From CP2-2F sp034432555 (lineage in GTDB: Bacteria > Chloroflexota > Anaerolineae > Aggregatilineales > UBA2796), in NCBI GenBank assembly GCA_034432555.1, contig DAOUBW010000026.1:62001-126000 (forward strand): a DNA stretch of 64,000 nucleotides, written 5' to 3'. Position 1 is the first letter of the stretch. Every line of letters begins with the position of its first letter. Below the pieces are notes generated by a model. It saw only the letters and a list, made by a program, of their open reading frames with translations. It searched no databases and had not been told where the DNA came from. Shown here in pieces: positions 51,123-60,488 of the stretch. The position numbers and the translations under genes are program-made.

Positions 51123-52122
51123 AATTGCAGCGCACTGCCACGAAACGACCTTAAACGGCTTGTATGCAATCACACTGCCCACACCTTTTCCCGTTGGCGA
51201 TGTGTTCGCTTATCTTGCGCTTGGCGGCGATTCCGCGCCACTAACCCTGATTGATTGCGGTGTCCGCACGGATGCTGCACGCGCCGCGCTGAAGGAAGGC
51301 TTGGCAGCTTGCGGCATTGCCTTCCGCGATATTGAGCGCATCATCCTGACGCATCACCACACCGATCACATTGGTCTGGCGGGAGAAATTGTCGCAGAGT
51401 CATCGGCGGAAGTGTTCGCTCATCGGTTGTGCATGCCGTGGTTGGATTTTCCTGAGGCAAAGCGCAGCGCCTTTGACGCCTACATGCTGTCAATCTTCCG
51501 TGAAGGCGGCGTACCGGAGGATGTGATCAGCGGCATTGAGCGCGTCTCTGCCTATTTGGGCAGCTTCGCCGAGCCAGTTCGGGTAGATGAGACGCTTGAG
51601 GAAGGCGATCAGATCGCGCTGCTCGGCAGGCAGTGGCAGGTCTACCACACGCCAGGACATGCCGGCGATCTGCTATGCTTCTATCAGCCTGAGGCGCGTA
51701 TCCTGCTCTCTAGCGATCATGTCCTGCGCGATATTAGCTCTAATCCGCTTTTAGAGCCGCCCGAACCGCCTAGCACAGCACGTCCGCAGCGCCTGCTGGA
51801 CTATTTGCGCGAGTTGCAGCGCATCGCACACTTAGACATCCACATCGCCTATCCCGGTCACGGTGAGCCTGTCACACAGGTGCCGCAACTGGTGGAGGCA
51901 CGGCTTGTCATGCACAATCAGCGCGCCGAAAAGCTGCGTGCCTTGTGCGCTGAGCAACCACGCACACTCTATCAGTTGGTGCGCGCCATATTTCCGCGCC
52001 TACGTGAGCCTGAGATGTTCCTCGCTATCTCCGAAGTGCTAGGGCATCTTGATTTGTTAGTGCGCGATGGCAAAGCCTTCCCCGAACTGCACGACGGTGT
52101 GGCGCTCTGGCACGCGGCGTAA
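51112..52122 (+). CDS. Metallo-beta-lactamase fold hydrolase
   Basis: A 336-residue MBL-fold protein. THHHTDHIGLAGEIV is the first metal site, TPGHAGDLLCFY the second histidine and SSDHVLRD the bridging Asp. A C-terminal domain of about 100 residues (PQLVEARLVMHNQRAEKL) resembles the winged-helix-like tail of the MBL proteins close to LACTB2. The substrate is unknown; thioesters, nucleic acids or lactones are all possible. It shares an 11-bp overlap with the MaoC gene. The convergent transglycosylase stop is 2 bp away. Confidence 0.87.
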   Translation: MLTKIAAHCHETTLNGLYAITLPTPFPVGDVFAYLALGGDSAPLTLIDCGVRTDAARAALKEGLAACGIAFRDIERIILTHHHTDHIGLAGEIVAESSAEVFAHRLCMPWLDFPEAKRSAFDAYMLSIFREGGVPEDVISGIERVSAYLGSFAEPVRVDETLEEGDQIALLGRQWQVYHTPGHAGDLLCFYQPEARILLSSDHVLRDISSNPLLEPPEPPSTARPQRLLDYLRELQRIAHLDIHIAYPGHGEPVTQVPQLVEARLVMHNQRAEKLRALCAEQPRTLYQLVRAIFPRLREPEMFLAISEVLGHLDLLVRDGKAFPELHDGVALWHAA

Positions 52123-52124
52123 CG

Positions 52125-52838
52125 CTAAGGTGCATTTGGTGTGGCTTGCAGCGGCGCCAGCACCTGCGCCGCCTGCCGACACAAATTAACGCCGCCCGCG
52201 TTCAGCCAGCTTTGGAGCGCCTCACTTTGTTGGGTGGTCTTGCCGGCAAGCGCATCCATGTAAATGAGCGATCCCCAGCGGTAGTAATTGCGCGTCTCGG
52301 TCACCCAGCGTCCCCAGCCACGCGGAATGACGCCCCAGCCGCCGTTATAGCCCGCCATCGCCAAGCCTATATGCCCGTCGGCACGCTGCAAGCCACCGAT
52401 TAGGTAGGCGATGCCGCGTTTAGCGTTTGTCTCAGGGTCTAGCATGTTTTCGCCTTCGGCAAAGTGGAAAGGCATCACCTGAAACAAGCCCTGTGCGCCC
52501 GCCGGCGAATTGACAAGGTAATGCCCACAGCTCTCGATCTGGATGACGGTCGCCAAGATGTCAGGATCAACGCCATACTCACGCGACCACTTCATAATCC
52601 ATGGCGACCAGAACTGCACTTCAGGCGTGAAGACAGGCGCGATCCGATCGCGCGTCAGGCGTGCCTGCAATGCCGCCTCTTGGGCAGGGTCAGCCGCAGA
52701 GGCAGCCGTTGGAATGCCGCCGCGCAGCAACAGCACCACCAACGCCGCCATCACACCAACCGTCATGCCCACTGCACCGATGATCAGCAGCAGTTGCAAC
52801 GGCAAAAAAGCCACCCAGAAGCGATAAAGCATCCGCAC
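52125..52838 (-). CDS. Lytic transglycosylase (SLT domain) with membrane anchor
   Basis: A 237-residue protein. A hydrophobic segment (residues about 10-38) is followed by an SLT domain. QIESCGH carries the catalytic Glu, PAGAQGLFQVMP the glycine-rich substrate loop and AGYNGGWGVI the AYNGG-type motif. It cleaves peptidoglycan strands outside the cell. Normal size for an anchored family member. It converges with the MBL gene with a 2-bp gap. Confidence 0.92.
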   Translation of the reverse strand: MRMLYRFWVAFLPLQLLLIIGAVGMTVGVMAALVVLLLRGGIPTAASAADPAQEAALQARLTRDRIAPVFTPEVQFWSPWIMKWSREYGVDPDILATVIQIESCGHYLVNSPAGAQGLFQVMPFHFAEGENMLDPETNAKRGIAYLIGGLQRADGHIGLAMAGYNGGWGVIPRGWGRWVTETRNYYRWGSLIYMDALAGKTTQQSEALQSWLNAGGVNLCRQAAQVLAPLQATPNAP

Positions 52839-52920
52839 TGTGCTACAACCTCACCTAGAAACATTCCGTTAATTGTAGCACAGGCTGCCGCGCTTGTGGG
52901 CTACGCTTGCCCAACGCTCA

Positions 52921-54774
52921 TCAGAGTGGAAGCAGCAGCGGCAGCAAGAGCAGTGTGATCACCATGCTAATTATGATCAGCGGTATGCCGATGCGCGCAT
53001 AGTCACTGAATTTATAGTTGCCCGGCGACATGACCAATGTATTGACCGGTGAAGCAATTGGCGTGCCAAACGCCATCGAGGCGGCAATGGCAACCGCCAT
53101 CACGAATGCCTGCGGTGCAACGCCTAGATCGCGTGCGGCAACAATCGCAATCGGCACGATCAGCACCGTCGTCACCGTGTTGGAAAGCACCTGTGTGAAG
53201 ATCGCCGTGATGACGAACAGCCCAGCGATGACGGCGTAAACGCCTATGCCGCCCAATGCCATGCGTAGGCTGGTCGCAATCGTATCTACCAAGCCGACTT
53301 TCACCAGTGCCGTGCTGAGCGGCAGCATCCCAGCGATCAAGATCAGCGTCTTCCAATCAATCGCCTCATATGCCTCATCCATCGAGATGCAGCCCGTCAA
53401 CACAACGGCAATGGCTGCCGAAAGGCTGGCAAGCGTCAGTAGATCGGGATTAATTATGATGGCGATGATCATGATCGCCAGCACAATCAGCACGATTGGC
53501 GCACGCTCAGAGCGCTGAAAGGCGCCAAATTCGGCTGCCTCTGGTTCACCCATCACGATGTAATCACGGCGCTGCTGTTGCTTCAGCTCAAAAATATCCT
53601 TCCACTGCCCTTGCACCAACAGCATATCGCCAAAGCGCAGCGGCGTATTTTTCAAGTCAAGCGCCCCTTCGCTGCCCGGACGCCGAATATCCAGCACGGT
53701 TAGGCGGTGCGTGCGCCCGAAATTGAGCTCCGTCAGTGTTTTATCGAGTGCCGCCGAACGCGGACGCAGCATCACCTCTGCAATGCCAACCTCATTCGTA
53801 ATCACATCCTGCTCGACCACCGGCTCGTTCGCCATGATGGCTAAGCGCCAAAAGGCAGCCGCTTGGCTCACTGCGTCTACATTACCCTGCACAATCAGGA
53901 TGTCCTCAGCCTGAATGTGTGTGTTGGGGCGTAGCGGCTCAGCGCGCCTGCCAACAGCCACTGCGCCGCTGCGTTTGCCGTTGGCGTGGATAATGCTCAG
54001 CACGCTTAGTTCAAATTGTTCGCGCAGGTTGCTCTCTGGCAGCGTCTTGCCGATCAAGGGCGATTGCGCGTCTACACGCAAGCGGTAGAGGCTTTCGGGC
54101 AGGCGGTAGAGGTTAAAAAGTTCGGTGGGTGTGGTAACAGGCTGCACTTTCTGCACAGGCTGACGCTCTGGCAGCAAGCGCTTGCCCAAAGTTGCCACAA
54201 ACAGCACGCTGGCAAGCAAAATGGTAAGGCTGATCGGCGTAAAACTAAAAAAACTAAAGGTTTCATAGCCGCCCAAGCGCAGCTTTTCGGCGGCAAGCAG
54301 ATTCGGCGGCGTGCCGATTAAGGTGCTGGCACCGCCCAGCAGCGCGCTGATGCTCAGTGGGATGAGCAGCCGCGAAGGTGCCATGCGTGTTTTAGCGGCA
54401 AGGCTCATGATGGAAGGTAGCAGTAGCGCCACTACACCGGTTGAACTGATAAAGGCGGACATAATCGCCACGGCAAACATCAGCACGACGAGTAAGCGCG
54501 TGTAACTGGTGCCTGCCACCTTCAAAATATGGTTGGCGATCACATCTGCCAAGCCGGTTTGAAAGACGGCACCACCCACGATGAACAGCGCGCCAATGCT
54601 GATCACCGTCTTGTTAGAAAAGCCTGCCAACGCCTCGCCTTCGGTGATGATGCCTGCTGCCAGCAGTGTGATTAACACCAGCAGCGCAATGACATCTACA
54701 CCGAGCCGATCCCAGATGAACAAGCCAATGGCTATGATTAAAACAGCGAGTGTGACAAGCGTTTGCAGTTCCAT
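52921..54774 (-). CDS. SLC13-type anion transporter with two TrkA-C domains
   Basis: A 617-residue membrane protein. Two blocks of about five helices each flank a cytoplasmic region holding two TrkA-C (RCK-C) domains (FELSVLSIIHANGKRSG and FGRTHRLTVLDIRRPG are their first strands). IGTPPNLLAAEKL in the first block and SPVNTLVMSPGNYKFS in the second are the family hairpin motifs. Sulphate, dicarboxylates and similar anions are common substrates. The RCK domains suggest regulation by nucleotides. The adjacent genes concern cell wall work, so I infer no shared pathway. Confidence 0.88.
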   Translation of the reverse strand: MELQTLVTLAVLIIAIGLFIWDRLGVDVIALLVLITLLAAGIITEGEALAGFSNKTVISIGALFIVGGAVFQTGLADVIANHILKVAGTSYTRLLVVLMFAVAIMSAFISSTGVVALLLPSIMSLAAKTRMAPSRLLIPLSISALLGGASTLIGTPPNLLAAEKLRLGGYETFSFFSFTPISLTILLASVLFVATLGKRLLPERQPVQKVQPVTTPTELFNLYRLPESLYRLRVDAQSPLIGKTLPESNLREQFELSVLSIIHANGKRSGAVAVGRRAEPLRPNTHIQAEDILIVQGNVDAVSQAAAFWRLAIMANEPVVEQDVITNEVGIAEVMLRPRSAALDKTLTELNFGRTHRLTVLDIRRPGSEGALDLKNTPLRFGDMLLVQGQWKDIFELKQQQRRDYIVMGEPEAAEFGAFQRSERAPIVLIVLAIMIIAIIINPDLLTLASLSAAIAVVLTGCISMDEAYEAIDWKTLILIAGMLPLSTALVKVGLVDTIATSLRMALGGIGVYAVIAGLFVITAIFTQVLSNTVTTVLIVPIAIVAARDLGVAPQAFVMAVAIAASMAFGTPIASPVNTLVMSPGNYKFSDYARIGIPLIIISMVITLLLLPLLLPL

Positions 54775-54806
54775 ACTGCGACACTTTCAGTTGAAAGCCT
54801 AGAAGG

Positions 54807-55340
54807 TTAAACGACTGCGATTAGCACGAACAAGAACAAGACCACCACCAAGATAGTCAGTAAATTGCCCTGCACAAGGAAGATCAGCGGCAGCGATTGC
54901 ACCATTGCCGCGCTTGCCGAATCCGGCGAAGGCGCAAAGATGAACGGTGCGAAGGGATAGCCTGTGCGATCAAGGTAATACCAGATCGTGCCGAAGATCA
55001 GATAGCCGTTCACGCCGCCCAGCACGAAGCCAAGCAGACGTTCCTGTAAGCCCTGACGCTGATCTAACGCTGCCTGCTGCCGACGCGAGATCAGGTTGGT
55101 GGGCGTTTGATAGGCAAAAAAGGTGATGACTACCAAAATACCCGTGTACAGGAAGAAGATTTGTTCAGGTGTCGCGCCGCGTGTTAGCGGCTGAATCAGG
55201 ATGGCATCAAACTGCCATGTGGCAAACAGCGCCAAGATGATGCCCGCCACCGAGATCAGCTCTCGCGTCCAGCCGCGCATCGCGCCTACAATCGCAAAGA
55301 GGACGATCAATGTCCACAGGATGGTTGCAAGTTGAACCAT
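54807..55340 (-). CDS. CvpA-like membrane protein
   Basis: A 177-residue protein with four or five hydrophobic segments and the CvpA pattern: a first helix, GAMRGWTRELISVAG, then two more helices and a charged loop (RRQQAALDQRQGLQERLLG). CvpA proteins have been linked to envelope stress and colicin V production. The role here is open. It lies between the SLC13 and murG genes on the same strand. Confidence 0.72.
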   Translation of the reverse strand: MVQLATILWTLIVLFAIVGAMRGWTRELISVAGIILALFATWQFDAILIQPLTRGATPEQIFFLYTGILVVITFFAYQTPTNLISRRQQAALDQRQGLQERLLGFVLGGVNGYLIFGTIWYYLDRTGYPFAPFIFAPSPDSASAAMVQSLPLIFLVQGNLLTILVVVLFLFVLIAVV

Positions 55341-55364
55341 GTCTCACGCCTCTCTGAAATGCTC

Positions 55365-56507
55365 TCATTCATGTTGATCAGGGTAACCACGATGGGCAAT
55401 TTTTGCCACTTCTAACAGGCGCGCCGCAATTGTGCCTGCTGCATTCGGTACAGCCGCCGCTCGTGCCGCCGCTTGCATGGCTGCCAAACGCGCTGCATCG
55501 CCCAGCAGAGCGCGCAAGGTTGGCAGCAGGTCGCTGGTAAGGCACTCATCGTCAAGGCGCAGTGCCGCACCACGCGCTGCCAACCAATCAGCGTTCACTT
55601 TTTGGTAGCGCCAAGCGTGCGGATATGGCACTAACACGGATGGCAAGCCAAAATGTGGTAGCTCACCTAACACACTGGCGCCCGCACGGCAGACTGACAA
55701 ATCGGCAGCCGCGAAGGCGAGCCCCATCTCATCATGCAGGTACGGGAAGGCATGATAGGACGCTTGCTGCACCTCATTGAGCGCGGCACGGCGCGCCTGC
55801 ACGGTCTCCCAATCGGTCTTGCCGCTGATGTGCAGCACCTGAACGCCTTCCGCAAGCAAATCGGGCAAGATCGCGGCAAGGGCAACGTTCAGGCTGCGTG
55901 CGCCTAAGCTGCCGCCAAAGACCAAGAGCGTTTGCCGCGTCGGATCAAGGTTGAAGTGTGCTAATGCCTGCGCCCGATCCGCGCTGAGCAGCGCCCGTCG
56001 CAGCGGATAGCCCACCGCCTCCACAGCAACGCCGCGCCGAAAATAGCCTGCTGATTCAGGCACAGGCGCCAACACCAAGCGTGCAAAGCGGCTGATGACC
56101 TTCACGCCAAGCGCCGGCTCAATATCTGGCACATAGACGATGATCGGCACACCGCGTAGCCAACAGCCAAGTGCCGCTGGAAAAGTTGCCCAACCGCCCG
56201 TTAAAAAGAGCGCACACGGACGGTATTTTGCTGCCAAGCGCCAGGCTTGCCACGTCCCAATCAGGATTTTGGCAAGGCTGCCAATCTGCCGCAGCCGCCC
56301 AACGCCGTGCAGTGCGCCGCTTTGTACCGCATGGTAGCCCGCCCAGCCTTCACGCGGCACAAGGGTATTCTCAATGCCTGCCGCGCTGCCGATGAAGTGT
56401 AGGTTAGCGTGCGGTGCTGCTTCACGGAGTGCCTCGACCACGCTTAGCGCGGGATAGATGCCGCCGCCTGTGCCACCGCCTGAGATAAAGATCGCGTTAT
56501 TGTTCAA
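55365..56507 (-). CDS. murG: UDP-GlcNAc:lipid I N-acetylglucosaminyltransferase
   Basis: Attaches GlcNAc to lipid I to form lipid II on the cytoplasmic face. SGGGTGGGIYPAL is the N-terminal glycine motif, FGGSLGARSLN opens the second domain and CRAGASVLGELPHFGLPSVLVPYPHA is the signature segment (in two parts), with the donor-site glutamate. Length (380) is normal. It overlaps the ftsW gene by 11 bp, the usual order in division clusters, although murC and ftsQ are not here. Confidence 0.95.
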   Translation of the reverse strand: MNNNAIFISGGGTGGGIYPALSVVEALREAAPHANLHFIGSAAGIENTLVPREGWAGYHAVQSGALHGVGRLRQIGSLAKILIGTWQAWRLAAKYRPCALFLTGGWATFPAALGCWLRGVPIIVYVPDIEPALGVKVISRFARLVLAPVPESAGYFRRGVAVEAVGYPLRRALLSADRAQALAHFNLDPTRQTLLVFGGSLGARSLNVALAAILPDLLAEGVQVLHISGKTDWETVQARRAALNEVQQASYHAFPYLHDEMGLAFAAADLSVCRAGASVLGELPHFGLPSVLVPYPHAWRYQKVNADWLAARGAALRLDDECLTSDLLPTLRALLGDAARLAAMQAAARAAAVPNAAGTIAARLLEVAKIAHRGYPDQHE

Positions 56508-57750
56508 AGCGCTGCCGCACCCGTGTGATTGAGCCGCGCATTCCCGGCAGCGAGAGGGTCTCGTTCACTTTGCGCGTCGGCACAGATCGCCGTGCCGTCA
56601 CCCGCGAGACGCTCAGCAATATGCCAACCGCTGCCAAGCCGCTGACCAACGACGACCCACCAAAGCTGATGAACGGCAGCGGCACACCTGTGAAAGGAAT
56701 AACCGACGCCATTACCGCGATGTTAAACATCGCCTCTGCCACAATCGAGATGGTGATGCCCGCCGCCAAGAGCGCACCAAAGGTATCTGGCGCGTTGCGC
56801 GCAATGCGGAAACCGCGCATCATCAGCAACACAAACAAGCCGATCACAAAGGCGCAGCCGATCAAGCCAAGTTCCTCGCCCAAGATGGCAAAAATAGCAT
56901 CCGTGTGCGGCGCAGAAAGATTTTCAAACTTCTGACGGCTCTCGCCCAAGCCAACGCCGGTTAAGCCGCCATTCAAAAAGCCGATGATAGCGTTCTGCGC
57001 CTGATCGCTTGCCAGCAGCGGATCGCGCAGCAGGTCTAGAAAGTTCTCCACACGCGCACGCGCATAGTCAAATTGGCTGACCGCAATCAAGCCCATGATG
57101 ATAAAGGCGCCAAAAGTGATGGCAAGCTGCACCCAATCGGCACCAGCAAGGAAGAACATAATGGTTGCCGTCAGCAGGATGAGCGCTGCCGTCGAAAGGT
57201 CAGGCTCTAGGATGATCAAACCAGCCACAGCGCCAACCAACAACGCAAAGGGCAGCAAGCCATAGGTGAGATGCCGAATCTTGCTTTGCTTGGCAGCCAG
57301 CCAGGCTGCCATGTAGATCACAACGGTGAGCGCCGCCAGCTCCGCCGGCTGCACCGCGCCGCTGAAGAAGGCGCGCCGTGCGCCAAAGACGGTCTCGCCA
57401 AAGATCAGCACCGCCACTAACAGCCCTAAGGTCACCGCCATAATCGGGATTGCTAAGCGCCGCCACCAGCGGTAATCAATCAGGCTGAGGACGAACATCA
57501 CGGCAAAGCCGAACAACGCATTGCGGAACTGCTGCAAGAAGATAGCAGATTGCGGCTCTGACCAGAAAAAGGTGGTACTCCAGACCATCATCAAGCCGAT
57601 TGCTACCAGAATGCCAACGGTCAGCACTAGGTAGAGATCAATCGTGACCATGAAGCGGCGGCGGCGTTCGGCGGCACGTTGTTCAAGCAGTAAGGCGTCT
57701 TCTTCGGTCAGCTCATCAAAAGGCTGCGGTATGGCATCTAGCGTCGTCAC
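56497..57750 (-). CDS. ftsW: SEDS-type lipid II polymerase/flippase, division type
   Basis: A SEDS protein of about 417 residues with ten membrane helices. MMVWSTTFFWSEP, FGARRAFFSGAVQPAEL and GLTGVGLGESRQKFENLSAPHTDAIFAILGEELG (in parts) carry the conserved Arg/Asp/Glu residues of FtsW/RodA, and PFTGVPLPFISFGGSSL the C-terminal signature. Next to murG, FtsW is the likely identity. I placed the start at GTG 57750. An ATG at 57795 in the same frame is the alternative and adds 15 residues. Confidence 0.88.
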   Translation of the reverse strand: MTTLDAIPQPFDELTEEDALLLEQRAAERRRRFMVTIDLYLVLTVGILVAIGLMMVWSTTFFWSEPQSAIFLQQFRNALFGFAVMFVLSLIDYRWWRRLAIPIMAVTLGLLVAVLIFGETVFGARRAFFSGAVQPAELAALTVVIYMAAWLAAKQSKIRHLTYGLLPFALLVGAVAGLIILEPDLSTAALILLTATIMFFLAGADWVQLAITFGAFIIMGLIAVSQFDYARARVENFLDLLRDPLLASDQAQNAIIGFLNGGLTGVGLGESRQKFENLSAPHTDAIFAILGEELGLIGCAFVIGLFVLLMMRGFRIARNAPDTFGALLAAGITISIVAEAMFNIAVMASVIPFTGVPLPFISFGGSSLVSGLAAVGILLSVSRVTARRSVPTRKVNETLSLPGMRGSITRVRQRFEQ

Positions 57751-57822
57751 AGGGTAGGCACTCCACAGGCATACACTCAGCGCACATTGTAGCACGCTCG
57801 CCCTTTTTCTGCCCTATGCCCA

Positions 57823-57851
57823 TTTACCCGCACGCTAAGGGGTGTTACAAT
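57823..57851 (+). promoter_or_regulatory. Promoter of the nitroreductase-family gene
   Basis: TTTACC (57823-57828), a 17-bp spacer and TACAAT (57846-57851), 43 bp before the start. Confidence 0.65.
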
Positions 57852-57894
57852 GATAAATGATCGCCTGCTTGTACCCTTGATGAGGTGATTTCAT

Positions 57895-58473
57895 ATGACG
57901 AACACAACTGTCTCTAACGCGCACCCAACACCCGATCCGCTGCCTATCATGCTTTGGCGGCTCGGTCTGGGTGTGCTGATCGGGCAATTTAACCTGCTGC
58001 TGACCACGACGGGTAAGCAGAGCGGCTTACCGCGCCGCGCCAGTGTGCCATATTTCTTTGTGAACGGCAAAATGTACGCGCTTGCCACCCAAGATGACCA
58101 GTGGTATCAGAATGCGCTTGCCAGCCCGCTGGCAACCGTCCAGAGCGCCTACGGCACCCAATCGGTGAGCGTGCGGCGCGTCACCGCGATCCCTGAACTC
58201 ACCGATGCCTTCACTCACCTGCAACAGCATCGCCCAACCGCCGCCGCGCTCTATCTTGCCCAAGTTGGCGTGCAGCGTTTCCCCGATGATCTGCCCGCTC
58301 ACGCAGAGCGCGTTCACATGGTTGCCTTTGAGCCAACCACCGCCCACACACCGCCGCCTTTAGAAGCTGACCTAAGCTGGCTAACCGTGATCAGTGTGCT
58401 GATCTTTGGTTGGTTGGTGCGCCGCAAGCCGCGCCGCAAACCACGTAAGACACTGCCGAAACAGCGCGCATGA
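57895..58473 (+). CDS. Deazaflavin (F420)-type nitroreductase family protein
   Basis: A 192-residue protein with the Ddn/DUF385 layout. LLTTTGKQSGLPRRASVPYF is the conserved lysine-containing segment and FVNGKMYALATQDDQWYQNALASP the following hairpin (in two parts). Members bind F420 or flavins and reduce quinones or nitro groups. A hydrophobic segment near residue 165 and a strongly basic tail (RKPRRKPRKTL) suggest membrane attachment. The next gene overlaps by 4 bp. Confidence 0.83.
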   Translation: MTNTTVSNAHPTPDPLPIMLWRLGLGVLIGQFNLLLTTTGKQSGLPRRASVPYFFVNGKMYALATQDDQWYQNALASPLATVQSAYGTQSVSVRRVTAIPELTDAFTHLQQHRPTAAALYLAQVGVQRFPDDLPAHAERVHMVAFEPTTAHTPPPLEADLSWLTVISVLIFGWLVRRKPRRKPRKTLPKQRA

Positions 58474-59678
58474 GCGAGCCAACCATCCGCATTCGGGCAG
58501 AGCGCGCCAAGACCTTTTCGCGCCGCCATCCATGGCTGTTTAGTGGGGCGGTGCAAGCGGTGGAAGGCACACCGCACGACGGCGATATTGTGACGTTGCG
58601 GAGCGCTGACCCAAGTGCGGTCTTCTTAGGGCGCGGCTATTGGCACAGCCGTTCCCAAATTGCCGTGCATATGCTGACATGGCACGATGAGCCGATCACG
58701 CCCGACTTTTGGCGTGATCGGTTTGTTCGAGCGCACCTGCTGCGGCAGCCCTTAGCCGCCCCACAATCCGCCTTTCGCCTCATCAACGCTGAAAGCGACG
58801 GCTTGCCCGGCTTGATCGTGGATCGCTATGGCGATTGGCTGGTGCTGCAAGCACTCACACTCGGCGTTGACCAGCGCAAGGCGGAACTTGCCGCCCTGCT
58901 CGCTGAGCTATTCCCTGACGTGCGCGGCATCTACGAACGCAGCGATGTAGACATCCGTGAGAAGGAAGGCTTGCCGCCCTCAGTTGGCGTGTTGCTTGGC
59001 GAAGCACCACCACCGCTGATCGAGATCGTGGAACATGGCTGCCGCTATGTTGTAGATGTCTATCACGGGCATAAGACAGGTTTCTACCTTGATCAGCGCG
59101 AGAACCGCGCCGCCCTTGCTGTCCACTTGGCGCGGCATGTGCCGAACGCGGATGTGCTGAACTGCTTTGCCTACACAGGCGGCTTTTCAGTGGCAGCCCT
59201 GAAAGATGGCGCCGCCGCGCATGTGCTGAACCTTGAGGCTTCTGCCGATGCGCTGAACCTTGCCCGCCGCAACTATGCCCTAAATGGCTTGCCCACCCCT
59301 GAAGACGCCTTTTTGTGCGGTGATGTTTTCCAAGTGCTGCGCCAGTTCCGCGCACAGGGACGCCAGTTCGATTGCATTGTGCTTGATCCACCCAAATTTG
59401 CCCATTCGCAGCGCCAAATTGAGCGTGCCACACGTGGCTATAAGGATATTAACCTACTTGCCTTCCAACTGTTGAAGCACAACGGCTGCCTTGCCACGTT
59501 CTCTTGTTCGGGCTTGGTGGATGCTGATCTGTTTCAGAAGGTGATCTTTGGCGCGTTGGAAGATTCAGGGCGCGAGGCGCAGATCATCCAACGGCTGACG
59601 GCAGGCAGTGATCATCCCGTCGCGCTGACCTTTCCCGAAGGCTTTTACCTCAAAGGCTTGCTGTGCCGTGTTGGGTAA
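58470..59678 (+). CDS. Class I rRNA methyltransferase, RlmI type
   Basis: A 402-residue protein. The N-terminal PUA domain starts at RAERAKTFSRRHPWLFSGAV, then an EEHAD-like linker leads to the methyltransferase core. GHKTGFYLDQRENR precedes motif I (LNCFAYTGGFSVAAL), and LDPPKFAHSQ is motif IV of the 5-methylcytosine family. FSCSGLV carries the second cysteine. It is thus a likely 23S rRNA m5C methyltransferase (RlmI/YccW). It overlaps the nitroreductase-family gene by 4 bp. Confidence 0.9.
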   Translation: MSEPTIRIRAERAKTFSRRHPWLFSGAVQAVEGTPHDGDIVTLRSADPSAVFLGRGYWHSRSQIAVHMLTWHDEPITPDFWRDRFVRAHLLRQPLAAPQSAFRLINAESDGLPGLIVDRYGDWLVLQALTLGVDQRKAELAALLAELFPDVRGIYERSDVDIREKEGLPPSVGVLLGEAPPPLIEIVEHGCRYVVDVYHGHKTGFYLDQRENRAALAVHLARHVPNADVLNCFAYTGGFSVAALKDGAAAHVLNLEASADALNLARRNYALNGLPTPEDAFLCGDVFQVLRQFRAQGRQFDCIVLDPPKFAHSQRQIERATRGYKDINLLAFQLLKHNGCLATFSCSGLVDADLFQKVIFGALEDSGREAQIIQRLTAGSDHPVALTFPEGFYLKGLLCRVG

Positions 59679-59684
59679 GCGCAG

Positions 59685-59713
59685 TTGTGCATTCAGGCTG
59701 CGGTTTGTATAAT
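59685..59713 (+). promoter_or_regulatory. Promoter of the SH3-domain protein gene
   Basis: TTGTGC (59685-59690), a 17-bp spacer and TATAAT (59708-59713), 39 bp before the ATG. Confidence 0.65.
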
Positions 59714-59752
59714 GCCTAACGCATTCGATACAGTTGATTGAGAGGTTTTGCT

Positions 59753-60439
59753 ATGACTATTCGCGCCTTTATGCGCCTGACTATCGCAGTTGCTGTGCTA
59801 CTGCCTGCCTTGCTTAGCACCACAGCGGCAGAGGCAAACATCTTCAGCCTGAGCGTTCACCGACGCACATGCAGCCAAGCCACCGCCTACGTGAATTATG
59901 ACGGATTCTCGGGCGGCAGTGCACCTTTTTACGTTGCCTTCACAGTTGACCTGAACAACAACAGCGTCTTTGGTGAGGTGGGTGAACCAACACTCTTTAC
60001 ACAGGTTTCGGGTGGCGGCTCGCCGTTGAACCTTGGGCAGCGCCTCACCTTCCGCAATCAGCGTGAGGGTACCTTCATCGCCGTGACTGCCTATGAGGTG
60101 GATAGCGAAGGCTTTTACGTCTCTGAAGGGCTAGAGCCAGTCCGCTATAGCTGCACCAACCGCCCTGCCCTGAACGCGACTGCCAGCAACACCGGCACAA
60201 CGCCAATTATTGCATCAGTGGCGCGTGTATTCGTCAATCGGGTGGAAGTCTACAGCGAACCGAGCGCCGCCTCAACCTTGATCGGCGGCTTGGGCTTGGG
60301 TCAGCAGGTGGATGTGATCGGGCGTAATGCGCGCAACGACTGGGTGCAAATCCGCTTTAGCGGCGGCACAGGTTGGATTATGTGGCAGACGCAAGCACGG
60401 CTGACAGGCGCTTTTTCGCAGTTGCCCGTTGTGCAATAG
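59753..60439 (+). CDS. Secreted protein with C-terminal bacterial SH3 domain
   Basis: A 228-residue protein with a signal peptide (residues about 1-27, cleavage near AEA). The middle is a beta-rich domain with a Cys pair (RRTCSQ and RYSCTN) that may form a disulphide. The last 65 residues form a bacterial SH3-type domain (VEVYSEPSAASTLIGGLGLG, then WVQIRFSGGTGWIMW), which often binds cell wall. The ATG at 59753 with GAGAGG upstream is the start, not the ATG at 59738. The exact function is unknown. Confidence 0.83.
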   Translation: MTIRAFMRLTIAVAVLLPALLSTTAAEANIFSLSVHRRTCSQATAYVNYDGFSGGSAPFYVAFTVDLNNNSVFGEVGEPTLFTQVSGGGSPLNLGQRLTFRNQREGTFIAVTAYEVDSEGFYVSEGLEPVRYSCTNRPALNATASNTGTTPIIASVARVFVNRVEVYSEPSAASTLIGGLGLGQQVDVIGRNARNDWVQIRFSGGTGWIMWQTQARLTGAFSQLPVVQ

Positions 60440-60451
60440 CCCTTTAAGGCA

Positions 60452-60486
60452 GGCTGTGCCTCAATCCCAAACGTTGAGGCGCAGCC
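60452..60486. terminator. Bidirectional hairpin between convergent genes
   Basis: A 13-bp stem (60452-60464 with 60474-60486) with one mismatch/wobble and a 9-nt loop. It sits between the convergent SH3-protein and lipoprotein genes. No T run, but strong. Confidence 0.7.
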
Positions 60487-60488
60487 CA